DNA of 47,767 nt from contig BNXD01000007.1 of assembly GCA_025999315.1 (NCBI GenBank), positions 1 to 47,767 on the forward strand. The letters run 5' to 3'. This stretch comes from Bacteroidia bacterium (lineage in GTDB: Bacteria; Bacteroidota; Bacteroidia; Bacteroidales; Rikenellaceae). Position numbers and translations under genes: made by a program. A model generated the notes under the pieces. That model saw only the letters and a list, made by a program, of their open reading frames with translations. It was not told the DNA's origin and did no database searches. Of the stretch, positions 30,171-39,703 are shown piece after piece. Each line of letters opens with the position of its first letter. Position 1 is the first letter of the stretch.

Positions 30171-32225
30171 TTATTCCCATATCAGCACCGTACAGTCTTC
30201 GGAGAGTAGCGACAACTGCCTGCCAGCCAGCGTCCCGTCTCCAAACACCTTGCGACCCTTCATACCCGGGCGCGTGGCCAGCTCGACGGTCATCGCGGCG
30301 CTGCTTTTGTTGACCACCACGGTCATGTAACGCTTGCCAGAGATCATCGAGCGCATCAGCGCCCCCGGCGCGGGCCTTGCGAAATGAAAATCGGCGGCGG
30401 TGATCTGCTCGCGCAGCAGTGTCGCCATCACATCGGCCAGAGGCGCCCTGTCGCCCGAGATGGCCGCCCCGATCTCGACCAGCGAGGGTATCCATATCGC
30501 CCGGCCGCTGCCGTAGTTGTTGACCGTAGCCACCACATCGTCCCCGTCGCGCCCTATGATCTGCGCCTGATAGGGACGTATGATCCCCTTCCACAGGTGT
30601 GCAGGCAGCTTCTCGGCAGGGTTCTGCAGCGGCAGGCCGAACACATTGTCCACATATTTGAACTCGGCCAGATCGGCCCCGAACATCTCTTTGAGCGGGA
30701 AGCCGCTTTGCATCACACAGTGGGCATTCTCGTCGTAACAGGCTGTCAATCCGGTGGCTATGAGCGTCCCTCCGCCACGGACCCACGCCGTGATCCGGGG
30801 CCACTGCCACGACGAGATCGATATTACGTCGGTCAGCACCACCGCCCTGCCCCTGGCCGTAGAGGGATTCCAGTCGTAATTGTCCATGTCGCGTATGTCC
30901 GGAGCGATCCCCCAACTGTTCAACGCCTCGTACGAGCCCACCATCGAGCGCATCATCGCCAGGCCGGGTCGCCGCCCCGCAGCAGCAGAGACGCTGCTCT
31001 TCTGCGATCCTTCATACTGATTGCCAACGAAGTATGACTGAATATTATAGAGCATCGCTACTGCCGGGATCATCGGTTTGGCCTCTTTGAAGAAATCTTT
31101 GCAGTCGACAATGGTTCGGTTGACCTCCGAGGCCATCCGCAAACGGTCGCTGGGCTGACGCTGAAAGTCGATCATGCCCCATTCTCCGGCCTCCTTGCCC
31201 GTTGCGCGCTGGTTGAGCGTCCAGAAGATAACCCCCTGAGCGCCTGCGCCGATGCCCGTCCACAGCCACTGAGCTATCTCTTCTCTGGTGGGACACATGA
31301 CGGTGTTGCCGCTGTAGGTTACGTTGCCGCCTTGCAACTCGGTGATCCAGAATGGATTTTGCATGGCGTTGGTGCGGATTATGTCGCACATCATCGACAC
31401 GCCCATGGCATATTGTACACGGTCGAACAGCCCGAAATGCCAACTCAGGTGCATCGACGCTCCGAGCGAGGTCAGATAGCCCGCCATCTGCCGGAAGTCG
31501 TACTCGGGCAGCGTCGAGAAGATCTGGTGCGGGTTGACGTGGCGAAAATGTTTGGCGTCGTACTTGAGGATCTCGTCCGAGATGAATTTCAGATACCAGG
31601 AAGTCACATAACGCAGAAAATATTCGTCCTTGAACGTGGCGCGCATGTAACCGTTGTTGTATGAGGGGCTTTCGGGCGTGTACTTAAAGTTTTTGTACTG
31701 CGCCCCGGCCCATGCTCCCGACGGCACTTTGGGGCTCCCCTGCCCGGGCTCGTTCTGCAACACCCAACAGTAGAGAGCCGGATGGTCCTTATAATGAGAC
31801 ACCAGCACACGTATATACTCGGCGACGCTCTGCAGCTGTCTCTCGTCGCGCGGAAACTTGAACCCTCCCACATCGTCCGAGGCGTTCAGCCCGCCGGCCG
31901 AGCTCATGTCGGCAATGTCGGCCGCCGAAGCTGTCGGGAAGATGGTCGCAAAAATCCTGATGCCGTACCGCGCCGCCTGGTCGAACGCCGTGTCGTACAT
32001 CGAAAAATCCCACTTGTCGCCCACATGCACATGACTCTCGAACATGCGTATGCGACACACTTTCATGTTGTTGTCGTTGAGTATCCTGAACCACTGCCCG
32101 ATGTCCTCCCCGCTCTGTCCCGGCTCGATAAACACCTGCGCCCCCACCAGCGGATAGTCGCTCTTCTGCCCGTACACCCCCGACACGGCAGCGCACATCA
32201 GCAACATCGAAAAAATTCTTTTCAT
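30171..32225 (-). CDS. GH42 beta-galactosidase-like enzyme
   Basis: 684 residues from the ATG at 32225, which begins a signal peptide (MKRIFSMLLMCAAVSGVYGQ). The TIM barrel contains YCWVLQNEPGQG with Glu159 as acid/base and FWITELQGGN with Glu296 as nucleophile, the arrangement of GH42. The middle holds the trimerisation/amidotransferase-like domain (GRAVVLTDVISISSW, WVRGGGTLIATG), and a small beta domain closes the chain (TVVVNKSSAAMTVEL). Family role: release of beta-galactosides and related sugars from oligosaccharides. It follows the sulfatase by 44 bp, pointing to desulfation then hydrolysis of one glycan. No SusC/SusD pair is present. Confidence 0.8.
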   Translation of the reverse strand: MKRIFSMLLMCAAVSGVYGQKSDYPLVGAQVFIEPGQSGEDIGQWFRILNDNNMKVCRIRMFESHVHVGDKWDFSMYDTAFDQAARYGIRIFATIFPTASAADIADMSSAGGLNASDDVGGFKFPRDERQLQSVAEYIRVLVSHYKDHPALYCWVLQNEPGQGSPKVPSGAWAGAQYKNFKYTPESPSYNNGYMRATFKDEYFLRYVTSWYLKFISDEILKYDAKHFRHVNPHQIFSTLPEYDFRQMAGYLTSLGASMHLSWHFGLFDRVQYAMGVSMMCDIIRTNAMQNPFWITELQGGNVTYSGNTVMCPTREEIAQWLWTGIGAGAQGVIFWTLNQRATGKEAGEWGMIDFQRQPSDRLRMASEVNRTIVDCKDFFKEAKPMIPAVAMLYNIQSYFVGNQYEGSQKSSVSAAAGRRPGLAMMRSMVGSYEALNSWGIAPDIRDMDNYDWNPSTARGRAVVLTDVISISSWQWPRITAWVRGGGTLIATGLTACYDENAHCVMQSGFPLKEMFGADLAEFKYVDNVFGLPLQNPAEKLPAHLWKGIIRPYQAQIIGRDGDDVVATVNNYGSGRAIWIPSLVEIGAAISGDRAPLADVMATLLREQITAADFHFARPAPGALMRSMISGKRYMTVVVNKSSAAMTVELATRPGMKGRKVFGDGTLAGRQLSLLSEDCTVLIWE

Positions 32226-32269
32226 CCTGATGCGATTTTCACACAACCGGGGTGCATCGCACACCCCGA

Positions 32270-33691
32270 CTATCTCTCTTTTTTGGTTATCCTGACCGGG
32301 AGCGATTTCAACCCGGGATATTCGACCTTGGCCACGGGTATGTCGCCGACCCTCCAGGCGGGAAAGTGCGACAGAGCCTCGGCGAGTTTGGCCCGCGCCG
32401 TCTCGGCCTCCCCGGCGCCGCCGCCGGAAGCGATGCTCTCCTTCTCGAATATGTCGCGCTGAATATCATAAAATTCGCCCGTGCTGTAGAGTTTGTAACG
32501 GTGGTCGCGAATGTAGCGGCGGGCTTGGGGGTTGGGTTTGTCGGCCCCGGCGATAAAGTTGTCGTAGTGGCAAAAGACCCAACTGCGCGGCGTCCCCTTT
32601 TGGCCCGTCACCTGAGGCAGAAAGCTCACCCCGTCGGTGTCCCATTCGGCGGGGACGGCAACGCCCATCGCCTGGGCCATCGAGGCCATCACGTCGGTCA
32701 TGTCGACCAGATCGGCGCACACCCCTGCCCGCCCCTGACGCGCGCCGTAAGCGACGATCAGCGGCGCATGGGTGCCGGCGTCGGTGGTGAGCCCCTTGCC
32801 GCCCCTGATGCGTGTGCCGTCCTTCATGGCGGTAACTATATCCTTGCCTGTGCCGTTGTCTCCGGTGAAGATTATCAGAGTGTTGTCATAAAGTCCCTCG
32901 CGTCGGAGCTTTTCGACCACACGCCCCACCATACGGTCGCAATACTCCATCATGTCGGGAAAATAGCGGGTGTTGCTTTTGAAGCGTCCCTCTGAATTGG
33001 TGTTCCAGTCGCTGCTGGCCGGGGTCGACACAAAAGGCTCATGCACCAGCACCATAGGCAGATAGAGCAGAAACGGGCGATCGCGGTTCTGCTCGATGAA
33101 CCGGTCGGCAAAATCGGCAAACAGATCGGGCCCGTAGTCGTCCCTGCGACGGTCGAGCGTCTTGCCGTTTTGCTCGATCAGCGGATCGGCATAACGCTCG
33201 CCGCTGCTCTTGCTGTAGCTCAACTGCCAGAGACAGTAGCTGTCGAATCCGAAATGATCGGGCAACAGTGAGTTGTAGCCCAGTTGCCACTTGCCCGCGA
33301 TGGCGGTGGCATAACCAGCCATGCGTGCCAGGTGGCCGAACGTCTTCTGGTCCTGGTTCATAAACCCGAACTGCACGTAATTCTTGTGATTGTACCTGCC
33401 TGTCATCACCTCGACCCGCGTGGGGGTCGAAAGGGGCTGGGAATAAGCGTAGTCGAAACGTATGCCCGTGCTGGCCAACCGGTCGATATTCGGGGTGCGA
33501 TAGGTGCTGCCGTATGCGCCTATGCACTCGTAGCCCATGTCGTCGGCCAGTATGAATACGATGTTGGGCTTGTCGGGACGGGCCGTGGCCGGGCCTTCTG
33601 GAGCCTTTGGAGCCCTGCCCGCAGCCGCCCCGGCAGCCGCCATCGAGGCGCTCCCCAACAGCATCGGTACGATCAGTAGAGTGGTTCTCAT
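32270..33691 (-). CDS. S1-family sulfatase (Ser-type)
   Basis: 473 residues from the ATG at 33691 (MRTTLLIVPMLLGSASMAAA), a signal peptide; a TTG four codons upstream is less likely. Metal ligands Asp50-Asp51 in FILADDMGYECIGAYG, and the modification motif SQPLSTPTRVEVMTG with Ser88 in S-T-P-T-R. The Ser must be oxidised to formylglycine, which needs the radical-SAM enzyme AtsB/anSME, not encoded here. Further motifs: IAGKWQLG and FTGDNGTG. Substrate unknown; neighbours suggest a sulfated galactoside or glycosaminoglycan-type glycan. A -7 box lies just upstream. Confidence 0.9.
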   Translation of the reverse strand: MRTTLLIVPMLLGSASMAAAGAAAGRAPKAPEGPATARPDKPNIVFILADDMGYECIGAYGSTYRTPNIDRLASTGIRFDYAYSQPLSTPTRVEVMTGRYNHKNYVQFGFMNQDQKTFGHLARMAGYATAIAGKWQLGYNSLLPDHFGFDSYCLWQLSYSKSSGERYADPLIEQNGKTLDRRRDDYGPDLFADFADRFIEQNRDRPFLLYLPMVLVHEPFVSTPASSDWNTNSEGRFKSNTRYFPDMMEYCDRMVGRVVEKLRREGLYDNTLIIFTGDNGTGKDIVTAMKDGTRIRGGKGLTTDAGTHAPLIVAYGARQGRAGVCADLVDMTDVMASMAQAMGVAVPAEWDTDGVSFLPQVTGQKGTPRSWVFCHYDNFIAGADKPNPQARRYIRDHRYKLYSTGEFYDIQRDIFEKESIASGGGAGEAETARAKLAEALSHFPAWRVGDIPVAKVEYPGLKSLPVRITKKER

Positions 33692-33713
33692 CGTTGTCTG
33701 CAAGAGTGCGGTA

Positions 33714-33721
33714 CAAATATA
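33714..33721 (-). promoter_or_regulatory. -7 promoter box TATATTTG
   Basis: The complement is TATATTTG, 22 nt before the sulfatase ATG and after the stop of the gene upstream; an internal promoter of the cluster. Confidence 0.55.
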
Positions 33722-33748
33722 TAAGAAATTTTAATAAATCTGTCCGCA

Positions 33749-35080
33749 TCACCGCGGAAATGCGAATGGCAGATCGTTGTTCCACTCGCCGCCGGCGCCG
33801 CGATAGAGCACCGGCAGGCGACCATCGGCGGCTTTCAGAGCCAGATAGGCCATATACATATTGTACCCCACGCCGCAATCGCCGCCCAGCGACCACGCCA
33901 CGATGCACGGATGGCCCGCCACTCGCTTCTGCTGGGCCAGCACGCGCCTAACGAAGAGCTCCACCAGCCGCGGGTCGTTGGACAGAGCCCCGTCGATATT
34001 GCGGTCGCCTATGCGCTCACCGGCATTGACATTGGCCTGATCGACAACCATCATCCCCACCCTGTCGCACAAGTCGTAGAACCACACGGGCTGCGGATAG
34101 TCGACGCACAGCAGTGTCGTCCCACCCCGTCGAAGCTCCGTGAGGCGTTTTTCGGTGGCCTGGCGTGTAGGCTCAGCATTGAAACGGACGCATTTGGACG
34201 GCACGGCGCCCCTGATGGCGTCCCACCCTGCCCCGTCGGAGACAAATCCCACAGTGTAAGGTACATATTCGACATTCCGGCCGCCATATTTGATGTACAT
34301 CGTCCCTCTGAACAGCTTCGGACTCCCAACGCGCCAGACATCGGCGGCCGTAAAGCTTCTGATCTTCACCTCGAAACGCAACGTATCGCGCGCCCCTCCC
34401 TTGAGGGTTACCCCGCGCAGGTCGTAATGTATCAGTTTGCTCTCGGACGAAAAGATGTCGTAACCCAACTCGAAGCTCTCATCGCCCGAGGCGGCATTGT
34501 GCAGCGACACAGCGACATGCAACGTCCCGCTGCCGGCCGCCGCATCATAGCGGCCCTCGATCGCATAATCCTCCACCCTGACCACCGGTTGACCCATCAG
34601 GGCGGCACGCAGGACAGTGGCCCGCGCGCCGGGGATGGTCTCCATCAGGGCGCCGTAGCCTTCTTCGGCAGTGAGCGTAAGGGTATTGCGCCCCTCGACG
34701 ATCAGCTGCGTTACGTCTATTTCCGAGAAGACCCTGCTGTCCTGCACCATGCCGGCCTCATGGCCGTTGAAACTCACCTTCGCCTGTGGCAACCCTTCTA
34801 CGCGCAGGAAAACCTGTTGCCCCCGCCAGCGAAACTGCAGATCGGCCTGCCCTACGTAGACGCCCCGTCCGGTGGGCTGAAGGGCTATCTCCTTGTAATA
34901 GACCGCCCGCAAACGATCGCCCGCCTCGGCGTCCTGGCGTGTGGTGTAGCTCACAAACTCGTGTCTCAAAGTGGCGCACCCCACAGAGGCGGCCAGGGGC
35001 GCCTCCCATCCGGGATATTGCCCCCGGGCGGTCAACCCACAGAGGCACAGCGCCCCCAAAATCAAAACTTTTCTCATCAT
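33749..35080 (-). CDS. GH2-like protein lacking catalytic residues
   Basis: 443 residues with a signal peptide (MMRKVLILGALCLCGLTARG). It shows the GH2 beta-sandwich and immunoglobulin-like domains (VFLRVEGLPQAKVSFNGHEA, SEIDVTQLIVEGRNTLTLTA, LHYDLRG-like IHYDLRGVTLKGG), then a shortened barrel part. Where active LacZ-type enzymes have SLGNESG, this protein has SLGGDCG: the acid/base Glu is an Asp and the Asn before it is Gly. The chain stops at LPFAFPR, before the nucleophile region. It is therefore probably a binding or regulatory relative, or a decayed enzyme. Its ATG overlaps the stop of the DUF4954 gene (ATGA). Confidence 0.65.
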   Translation of the reverse strand: MMRKVLILGALCLCGLTARGQYPGWEAPLAASVGCATLRHEFVSYTTRQDAEAGDRLRAVYYKEIALQPTGRGVYVGQADLQFRWRGQQVFLRVEGLPQAKVSFNGHEAGMVQDSRVFSEIDVTQLIVEGRNTLTLTAEEGYGALMETIPGARATVLRAALMGQPVVRVEDYAIEGRYDAAAGSGTLHVAVSLHNAASGDESFELGYDIFSSESKLIHYDLRGVTLKGGARDTLRFEVKIRSFTAADVWRVGSPKLFRGTMYIKYGGRNVEYVPYTVGFVSDGAGWDAIRGAVPSKCVRFNAEPTRQATEKRLTELRRGGTTLLCVDYPQPVWFYDLCDRVGMMVVDQANVNAGERIGDRNIDGALSNDPRLVELFVRRVLAQQKRVAGHPCIVAWSLGGDCGVGYNMYMAYLALKAADGRLPVLYRGAGGEWNNDLPFAFPR

Positions 35081-36876
35081 CTCTTTCTCACCGCTAAAAA
35101 ATCGTCCGTCGCGACATCACAATCCTCCTCCGTGGAGTCGATGCCGTATCCGGTCATCATCACATTGTCGTCATCTCTGCGGGCATCCTCGGCAGCCATC
35201 GCCTCCAACGCCTCCAGCGCAGCCTCTCCCTCGCGCATGCACTGCCCGAGGTCCCCCTCGACCTGGCTCATCGCCCAGCCGCGCGCATAACTGTCGTATG
35301 CGTCGAACACCCCGCATATCCTCGCGTAGAGCTCCTCTATCGAGGCCACCTCTCCACGCTCGACCGCGTCGCACAGTCCCTCGACCACGCTGCGGGGGGC
35401 GTACATCCCCCCCATGTCGACCCACGGCCCACAGCCCGCCTCGTCGGCCTCTCCCTTGCAGCCGGCCAGAACGGCGAACAGGGTCGCCTGCCACGCTTTG
35501 CGGTAGAGCGCCAGCCCTCGACGCAACATCGTCTGTCGGATGCGCACCCGCCGGAAGGTGCAGACCTCGGCCGGCTGCTCCAACAACCTCTCCGAATGGC
35601 GTATGGCAGCCCTTATGGCCTCTCCGAGGTAGGGATTGTACGGCTGGTAATTGATCTTGTCGCGCCGTTCGCCTGTGCGCCTGTCGCGTCGGGGCCACTT
35701 GCCCACATCGCGCAACGTGCCGTAACTTCGCAGGTTGGCCCCCGGCATAAGGTACGACCGTCCCTCCTCCTCAATGAGGTAAGAGAAAGGGAAGTCGCGC
35801 GTATCGTGATGGCTGGTGTGGCGTCCGAGCGTCATGGTGAAAGCCCCCTCGCGGGCGGGCAGCATGACGCAGGCATTGCTGGCCATTTTGCCTCCGCGCA
35901 GGTGAACGCCCTGATGCACAGGTCCTGTCTTGAAGAGATGATTGCTCTGGTTGGCGCCGCTGCCCGCGTTGAAAAACGAGAATATGCCCGCTATGAGCAG
36001 CGAACTGCGGTGGTGGCTCACCGTGAATGGCCCCGCAAAGATCGACACCGCCTCGCCGCACGCAAAAACGCTGCAGGCGAACAGCAGCGAGTCGCTCGCT
36101 GTGAAGCCATCCTCGAGGGTCGTCCCCTCGCCCACGAACGTACGACGGAGCGTGGCGCCCGTGTCGAGGATCGCCTCGCGAGCAAAGACGAAGTCGTGAG
36201 CCATAACCCCCGTCCCCACCCGTGCGTTCTCGCCAATGGCGCCGTTACGCAGGCTGCGGGCGCCGAGGATCGACGCCCCGCGACCGATCTTCACGTCGGT
36301 GAGCTCCCCCACCCCGCGGATCATGGCCCCCTCGCCGATGCTCATCCGCCGGGACGCGGAAGCCTCGACGCTGCGGGCTATCATCCGCTCCAGCGCCTCG
36401 ATCAGCCGGGGACGGTGGCGATAAAGAGCCATCATATAGGCGATCTGGGCGGTCATCCCCTCGAAAAGAGGCACCTCGCGCCCCCCTACTTCGTTGATGA
36501 CGGCCACCCGCACCCCGCCTCCGAACGTGCTCTGCCCCGTGCACTGCACCACTCCGACATCCTCCATGAAAACCCCGCTCCCCACATCGCACCGCATCAT
36601 CGGCGAGTGTATATTGTTGACAATCACCCTGTCGTCCACCGTACAGTCGACCAGGCAGGCGTTGTGCAGCATGGCCGGACGAAGTTCACCTTCGGGCGTA
36701 GCGACCATCCCCTCGATGCAACCCAGACGCACATCGCCCTTGAAATAACATCCGTTGATGGACGCGGCGGTGAACCTTTCGGCCACCTCGATCCGCATCC
36801 AATCTTCGGCCCGGTTGCCTCTTTCCTCGAGCGAAGAGAGCTCCTGTGGAGTTAAATTTCTGTACCCGACCTTCAT
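35077..36876 (-). CDS. DUF4954 family left-handed beta-helix protein
   Basis: 599 residues from the ATG at 36876 (MKVGYRNLTPQELSSLEERG); a TTG three codons upstream is unlikely. Hexapeptide-type repeats (CVDCTVDDRVIVNN, IGEGAMIRGVGELTDVKIG, ARVGTGVMAHDFVFAREAIL, TLEDGFTASDSLL) indicate a left-handed beta-helix as in acyl- and nucleotidyl-transferases. The start and length fit the Bacteroidetes-specific DUF4954 family, with a helical C-terminal third. No signal peptide. Activity unknown; the fold and family suggest a sugar or acyl transferase-like cytoplasmic protein. It heads a leftward cluster with the GH2-like, sulfatase and GH42 genes. Confidence 0.75.
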   Translation of the reverse strand: MKVGYRNLTPQELSSLEERGNRAEDWMRIEVAERFTAASINGCYFKGDVRLGCIEGMVATPEGELRPAMLHNACLVDCTVDDRVIVNNIHSPMMRCDVGSGVFMEDVGVVQCTGQSTFGGGVRVAVINEVGGREVPLFEGMTAQIAYMMALYRHRPRLIEALERMIARSVEASASRRMSIGEGAMIRGVGELTDVKIGRGASILGARSLRNGAIGENARVGTGVMAHDFVFAREAILDTGATLRRTFVGEGTTLEDGFTASDSLLFACSVFACGEAVSIFAGPFTVSHHRSSLLIAGIFSFFNAGSGANQSNHLFKTGPVHQGVHLRGGKMASNACVMLPAREGAFTMTLGRHTSHHDTRDFPFSYLIEEEGRSYLMPGANLRSYGTLRDVGKWPRRDRRTGERRDKINYQPYNPYLGEAIRAAIRHSERLLEQPAEVCTFRRVRIRQTMLRRGLALYRKAWQATLFAVLAGCKGEADEAGCGPWVDMGGMYAPRSVVEGLCDAVERGEVASIEELYARICGVFDAYDSYARGWAMSQVEGDLGQCMREGEAALEALEAMAAEDARRDDDNVMMTGYGIDSTEEDCDVATDDFLAVRKR

Positions 36877-36894
36877 AAAACGCAATAAATATTA

Positions 36895-36923
36895 CAAATA
36901 TACGTTTTTTATTTGTATCTTCG
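36895..36923. promoter_or_regulatory. Divergent promoter pair
   Basis: Minus strand: TATATTTG (complement of 36895-36902), 18 nt before the DUF4954 ATG. Plus strand: TATCTTCG (36916-36923) preceded directly by TTTG, before the small gene at 36942. Confidence 0.5.
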
Positions 36924-36941
36924 CCTTAAAATTTCATAACC

Positions 36942-37223
36942 ATGGCAAGCATACGCAGTATCAAGAAAGACATCGATTACCTCGTTTCGGAGGTTATTTC
37001 GGATTGCTATTTGACCATCTACTTCTCTCCCAACAAGAAAGAACAGGCGTTCTCCTTGATGGAAGAGGCCATCGCTCTGCGTAACAACCTGGTAGAACGG
37101 GCCAACCACCCCGCCGAGAAGAGCAACCCCCACCTGGTGGCGCGCCACTATGGCCAACTTCGCCGTGACCTGCTCGAGGGTGTCGACCATCTTTTCCAAA
37201 AACTGAGCCAGATCGGCAAGTAG
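36942..37223 (+). CDS. Small conserved Bacteroidetes protein
   Basis: 93 residues, helical and cytoplasmic: MASIRSIKKDIDYLVSEVIS, then DCYLTIYFSPNKKEQAF, ARHYGQLRRDLLEGVDHLF. I recall closely similar short proteins (MASIR.LKKDI.Y) across Bacteroidales, but no function is known to me. It begins 19 nt after the plus-strand TATCTTCG box and is separated by 157 bp from the transglutaminase-like gene. That gap contains TCCGACG/CGTCGGA stem arms at about 37321-37349. Confidence 0.75.
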   Translation: MASIRSIKKDIDYLVSEVISDCYLTIYFSPNKKEQAFSLMEEAIALRNNLVERANHPAEKSNPHLVARHYGQLRRDLLEGVDHLFQKLSQIGK

Positions 37224-37380
37224 CCCCGAGAAAGACTCGGAAAAGGCTCGTGGAAGGTCCGGGGGCATCGCTTCGCCCTGCTCTGGTCGCTTCCATTGTC
37301 ATGTTGGATTGAACTTCCTCTCCGACGGTCGGCCAAGATCGTCGGATGAACTGAATACTTGATACTTAACCACTCGGACC

Positions 37381-38268
37381 ATGAAACTTTTTGTCCTCGC
37401 TCTTTTTGCATTGTTTTTTTACCATCCGACCGCCGGGGCCAAAACGCCCGACACTTTCAAAAACAAAGCCAAAGTCGAACAGGATTCAAAATTCACCGAT
37501 CGGCACGCTTCCCGGGCCATCGTCAAGGCCGAAGAGCTGATCGACCGTTTCGTAACCACCCCCGCGATGATCCGCGACCGGGCCAGTGAACAACAGGGTC
37601 AGAATTGGGACTCGATCGAGCTTGTCGACCAGCAGGAGTTGACCGACGGCAAGATCGAGTACACCCTGCGATACTCCTCAGGCGCTTATAGCACCGAGGT
37701 CCGCAGCACGGTCAGCGGCCCGCGCAACGTCGTTGTCGACATTCTGGGGCCGGCCGACGGCCCGACCGCCAACCTTTCGGCCCACGACGCCAAACCTCTG
37801 GTGGCCAAGTGCCGCGAGTGGTACAACGTCGATCCCCACTACTGCAAAATAGTGAATCTGATCGAAGAGCAGGTCGTAGCGAAGATCAACTACGACTGGA
37901 CCGACTTTTTCGACATCGAAAAGCACACCGACGAAGAGGCGCTTGCGTTGGGAGTGGGTCTCTGCGGCGCTTATGCCAAGCTGGCCTACAGTGTGTTGCA
38001 CAAAGCAGGCTACAAGGTAGAGATATGGTCGTCCCTCACCGGCAAACACGCCTGGAACCACGTGATCCTGCCGGACGGCAAGACGCTCTACGTCGATTGC
38101 GCGTGGTACGACAACATCTACGAAAACAATCCCCAAACCAAAGATCATCAGGCCTTCTCGCCCTACTTTGTTACCTACGACAAACAATTCTTTGAACACT
38201 CCCACCACAAAAATATAGACATGCACTGCGGCTGGAAAGACTCTTACCTGTATATAAAGAACTACTGA
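37381..38268 (+). CDS. Secreted transglutaminase-like protein
   Basis: 295 residues with a signal peptide (MKLFVLALFALFFYHPTAGA). The transglutaminase-like core carries the triad: Cys in GLCGAYAKLAYSVLHKAGY (near 200), His in TGKHAWNHVILPDGK (near 222), and Asp in TLYVDCAWYDN (near 240). This is the TGc/DUF3857-like secreted type, in which the core may act as a peptidase, cross-linker or inactive scaffold. It is not closely like the 1639-3660 protein: it lacks the C-terminal discoidin-like part and is half as long. The substrate is unknown. Confidence 0.8.
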   Translation: MKLFVLALFALFFYHPTAGAKTPDTFKNKAKVEQDSKFTDRHASRAIVKAEELIDRFVTTPAMIRDRASEQQGQNWDSIELVDQQELTDGKIEYTLRYSSGAYSTEVRSTVSGPRNVVVDILGPADGPTANLSAHDAKPLVAKCREWYNVDPHYCKIVNLIEEQVVAKINYDWTDFFDIEKHTDEEALALGVGLCGAYAKLAYSVLHKAGYKVEIWSSLTGKHAWNHVILPDGKTLYVDCAWYDNIYENNPQTKDHQAFSPYFVTYDKQFFEHSHHKNIDMHCGWKDSYLYIKNY

Positions 38269-38440
38269 ACAGACTCTTGCAACGCATCCACAACATTTCC
38301 CATTCTGCACGGGACGAGTCTTGCCCGCACTTCGCGCAGCGATCAAAATCACTCCCCATGATAGTGATCTCTGTGGTTAAGGCCCCATAAAAATGCAAAT
38401 TGCGGCCGGAAAGATGCTTTTCTTTATGGTAAAAAATCAT

Positions 38441-38448
38441 TACCTTTC
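38441..38448 (+). promoter_or_regulatory. -7-like box TACCTTTC
   Basis: TACCTTTC differs from TAnnTTTG at the last base only and lies 18 nt before the deoC start. Confidence 0.4.
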
Positions 38449-38466
38449 GGAAAATATCTTACGACC

Positions 38467-39345
38467 ATGGAATATAGCCGGATGTTGAACGAGTATGGCC
38501 CGGCGGCTACCGCACAGCAGGTGGCCGCCCTGGTCGACAAGGCGCGCACAGATGCTACGCGCAACCACAACACCGAGGTTTACAAGCTGTGCTACAGCAC
38601 GATCGACCTCACGCAGCTCAACGTCACCGATTCGGTGTCGCACATCACCTCTTTCACGCAGAAGGTCATGGAGTTCGGCCGATCGTTCCCGGCGGTGCCC
38701 AACGTAGCCTCGATCTGCGTCTATCCGGTCTTTGTCGAGACGGTGGCGCTGGCCATCGGCGACGGCAACATGGCCATCACGAGCGTCGGCGGCGGATTTC
38801 CCTCTTCGCAGACCTTTGCCGAGGTCAAGATGCTCGAGATCGCGATGGCCATCGAGAACGGGGCCGACGAGATCGACATAGTCATCAACGCAGGTCAACT
38901 GCTCGACGGACAGTATGACCAGCTGGCCAGTGAGATAGAGCTCCTGCACCGCGAGATGGGCGAGGGGACGACGCTCAAGGTGATCATAGAATCGGGCGCG
39001 CTCAAAACCCCCGAGCTGATCCGCAAAGCCTCGCTGCTGGCGATGTTTGCGGGGGCCGACTTTGTCAAAACGTCCACCGGCAAGATCGACATCGCCGCCA
39101 CACCCGAGGCCGCAATGGTCATGTGCCAAGCCATCAGGGATTACTACACCCGAACGGGACGAAAAGTGGGCTTCAAGGCCGCCGGAGGAGTAAAGACCGC
39201 CGAGGATGCCGCGCTCTACTACACTATCGTCGAGGATGTTCTGGGCCCGGAGTGGCTCACCCCGGCGTTGTTTCGCATCGGCGCAAGCTCGGCTGCCAAC
39301 AATATCCTCGGCTCGATCACCGGCAAAGAGATCAAATATTTTTGA
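38467..39345 (+). CDS. deoC: Deoxyribose-phosphate aldolase
   Basis: 292 residues, class I DERA. Schiff-base Lys201 in DFVKTSTGK and the second conserved lysine Lys237 in GFKAAGGVK are both present, as is EIDIVINAG near 135. It reversibly cleaves 2-deoxyribose 5-phosphate into glyceraldehyde 3-phosphate and acetaldehyde. In E. coli it lies in the deo nucleoside catabolic operon; here no other deo gene is adjacent. It has its own upstream box and is followed by a terminator. Confidence 0.95.
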   Translation: MEYSRMLNEYGPAATAQQVAALVDKARTDATRNHNTEVYKLCYSTIDLTQLNVTDSVSHITSFTQKVMEFGRSFPAVPNVASICVYPVFVETVALAIGDGNMAITSVGGGFPSSQTFAEVKMLEIAMAIENGADEIDIVINAGQLLDGQYDQLASEIELLHREMGEGTTLKVIIESGALKTPELIRKASLLAMFAGADFVKTSTGKIDIAATPEAAMVMCQAIRDYYTRTGRKVGFKAAGGVKTAEDAALYYTIVEDVLGPEWLTPALFRIGASSAANNILGSITGKEIKYF

Positions 39346-39703
39346 CCGGAGGGCGTGAGTGGGGGGGGAGGTGATAAAGTCATGGCCCCCGGAAGAGAGA
39401 GCGATTATTTCACCGGAGGGGATTGTCCCGGAGGAGAGGATCATCTTAACAAAAACACATCTGCGGAAACCATACCGCAGATGTGTTTTTTGTACGCACC
39501 GCCATGAGCATTCTAAAGGTCATGAAAACGGATGAACTACAGTCAGTAAGAACAGATTGAACCGCAACAAAAAAACTCAGACACGGCAGCCAAACCTGCC
39601 CCAGACACGGTCCTGTCACACTTTATCTCGACAACATGCTCTCTGCGGCAAATCCGAAAGTTGCATCTCTCGTTTCATCAATATGGCGAAAATCAGATGA
39701 AGA
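39346..39703. other. Intergenic between convergent deoC and rpoN
   Basis: Holds the terminator at 39451-39491; an 8-G run lies at 39361-39368 within the plus-strand sequence after deoC. From 39492 to 39703 nothing is recognised. Confidence 0.5.
39451..39491. terminator. Terminator between deoC and rpoN
   Basis: AAAAACACATCTGCGG (39451-39466) pairs with CCGCAGATGTGTTTTT across an 8-base loop; T6 follows. A5 at the left end lets it also serve rpoN from the other side. Confidence 0.85.

Noticed and set aside
39361..39368. An 8-G run after deoC as a phase-variation tract
   Set aside because: It lies between convergent genes, downstream of deoC, where slippage would have no clear effect, and is short.
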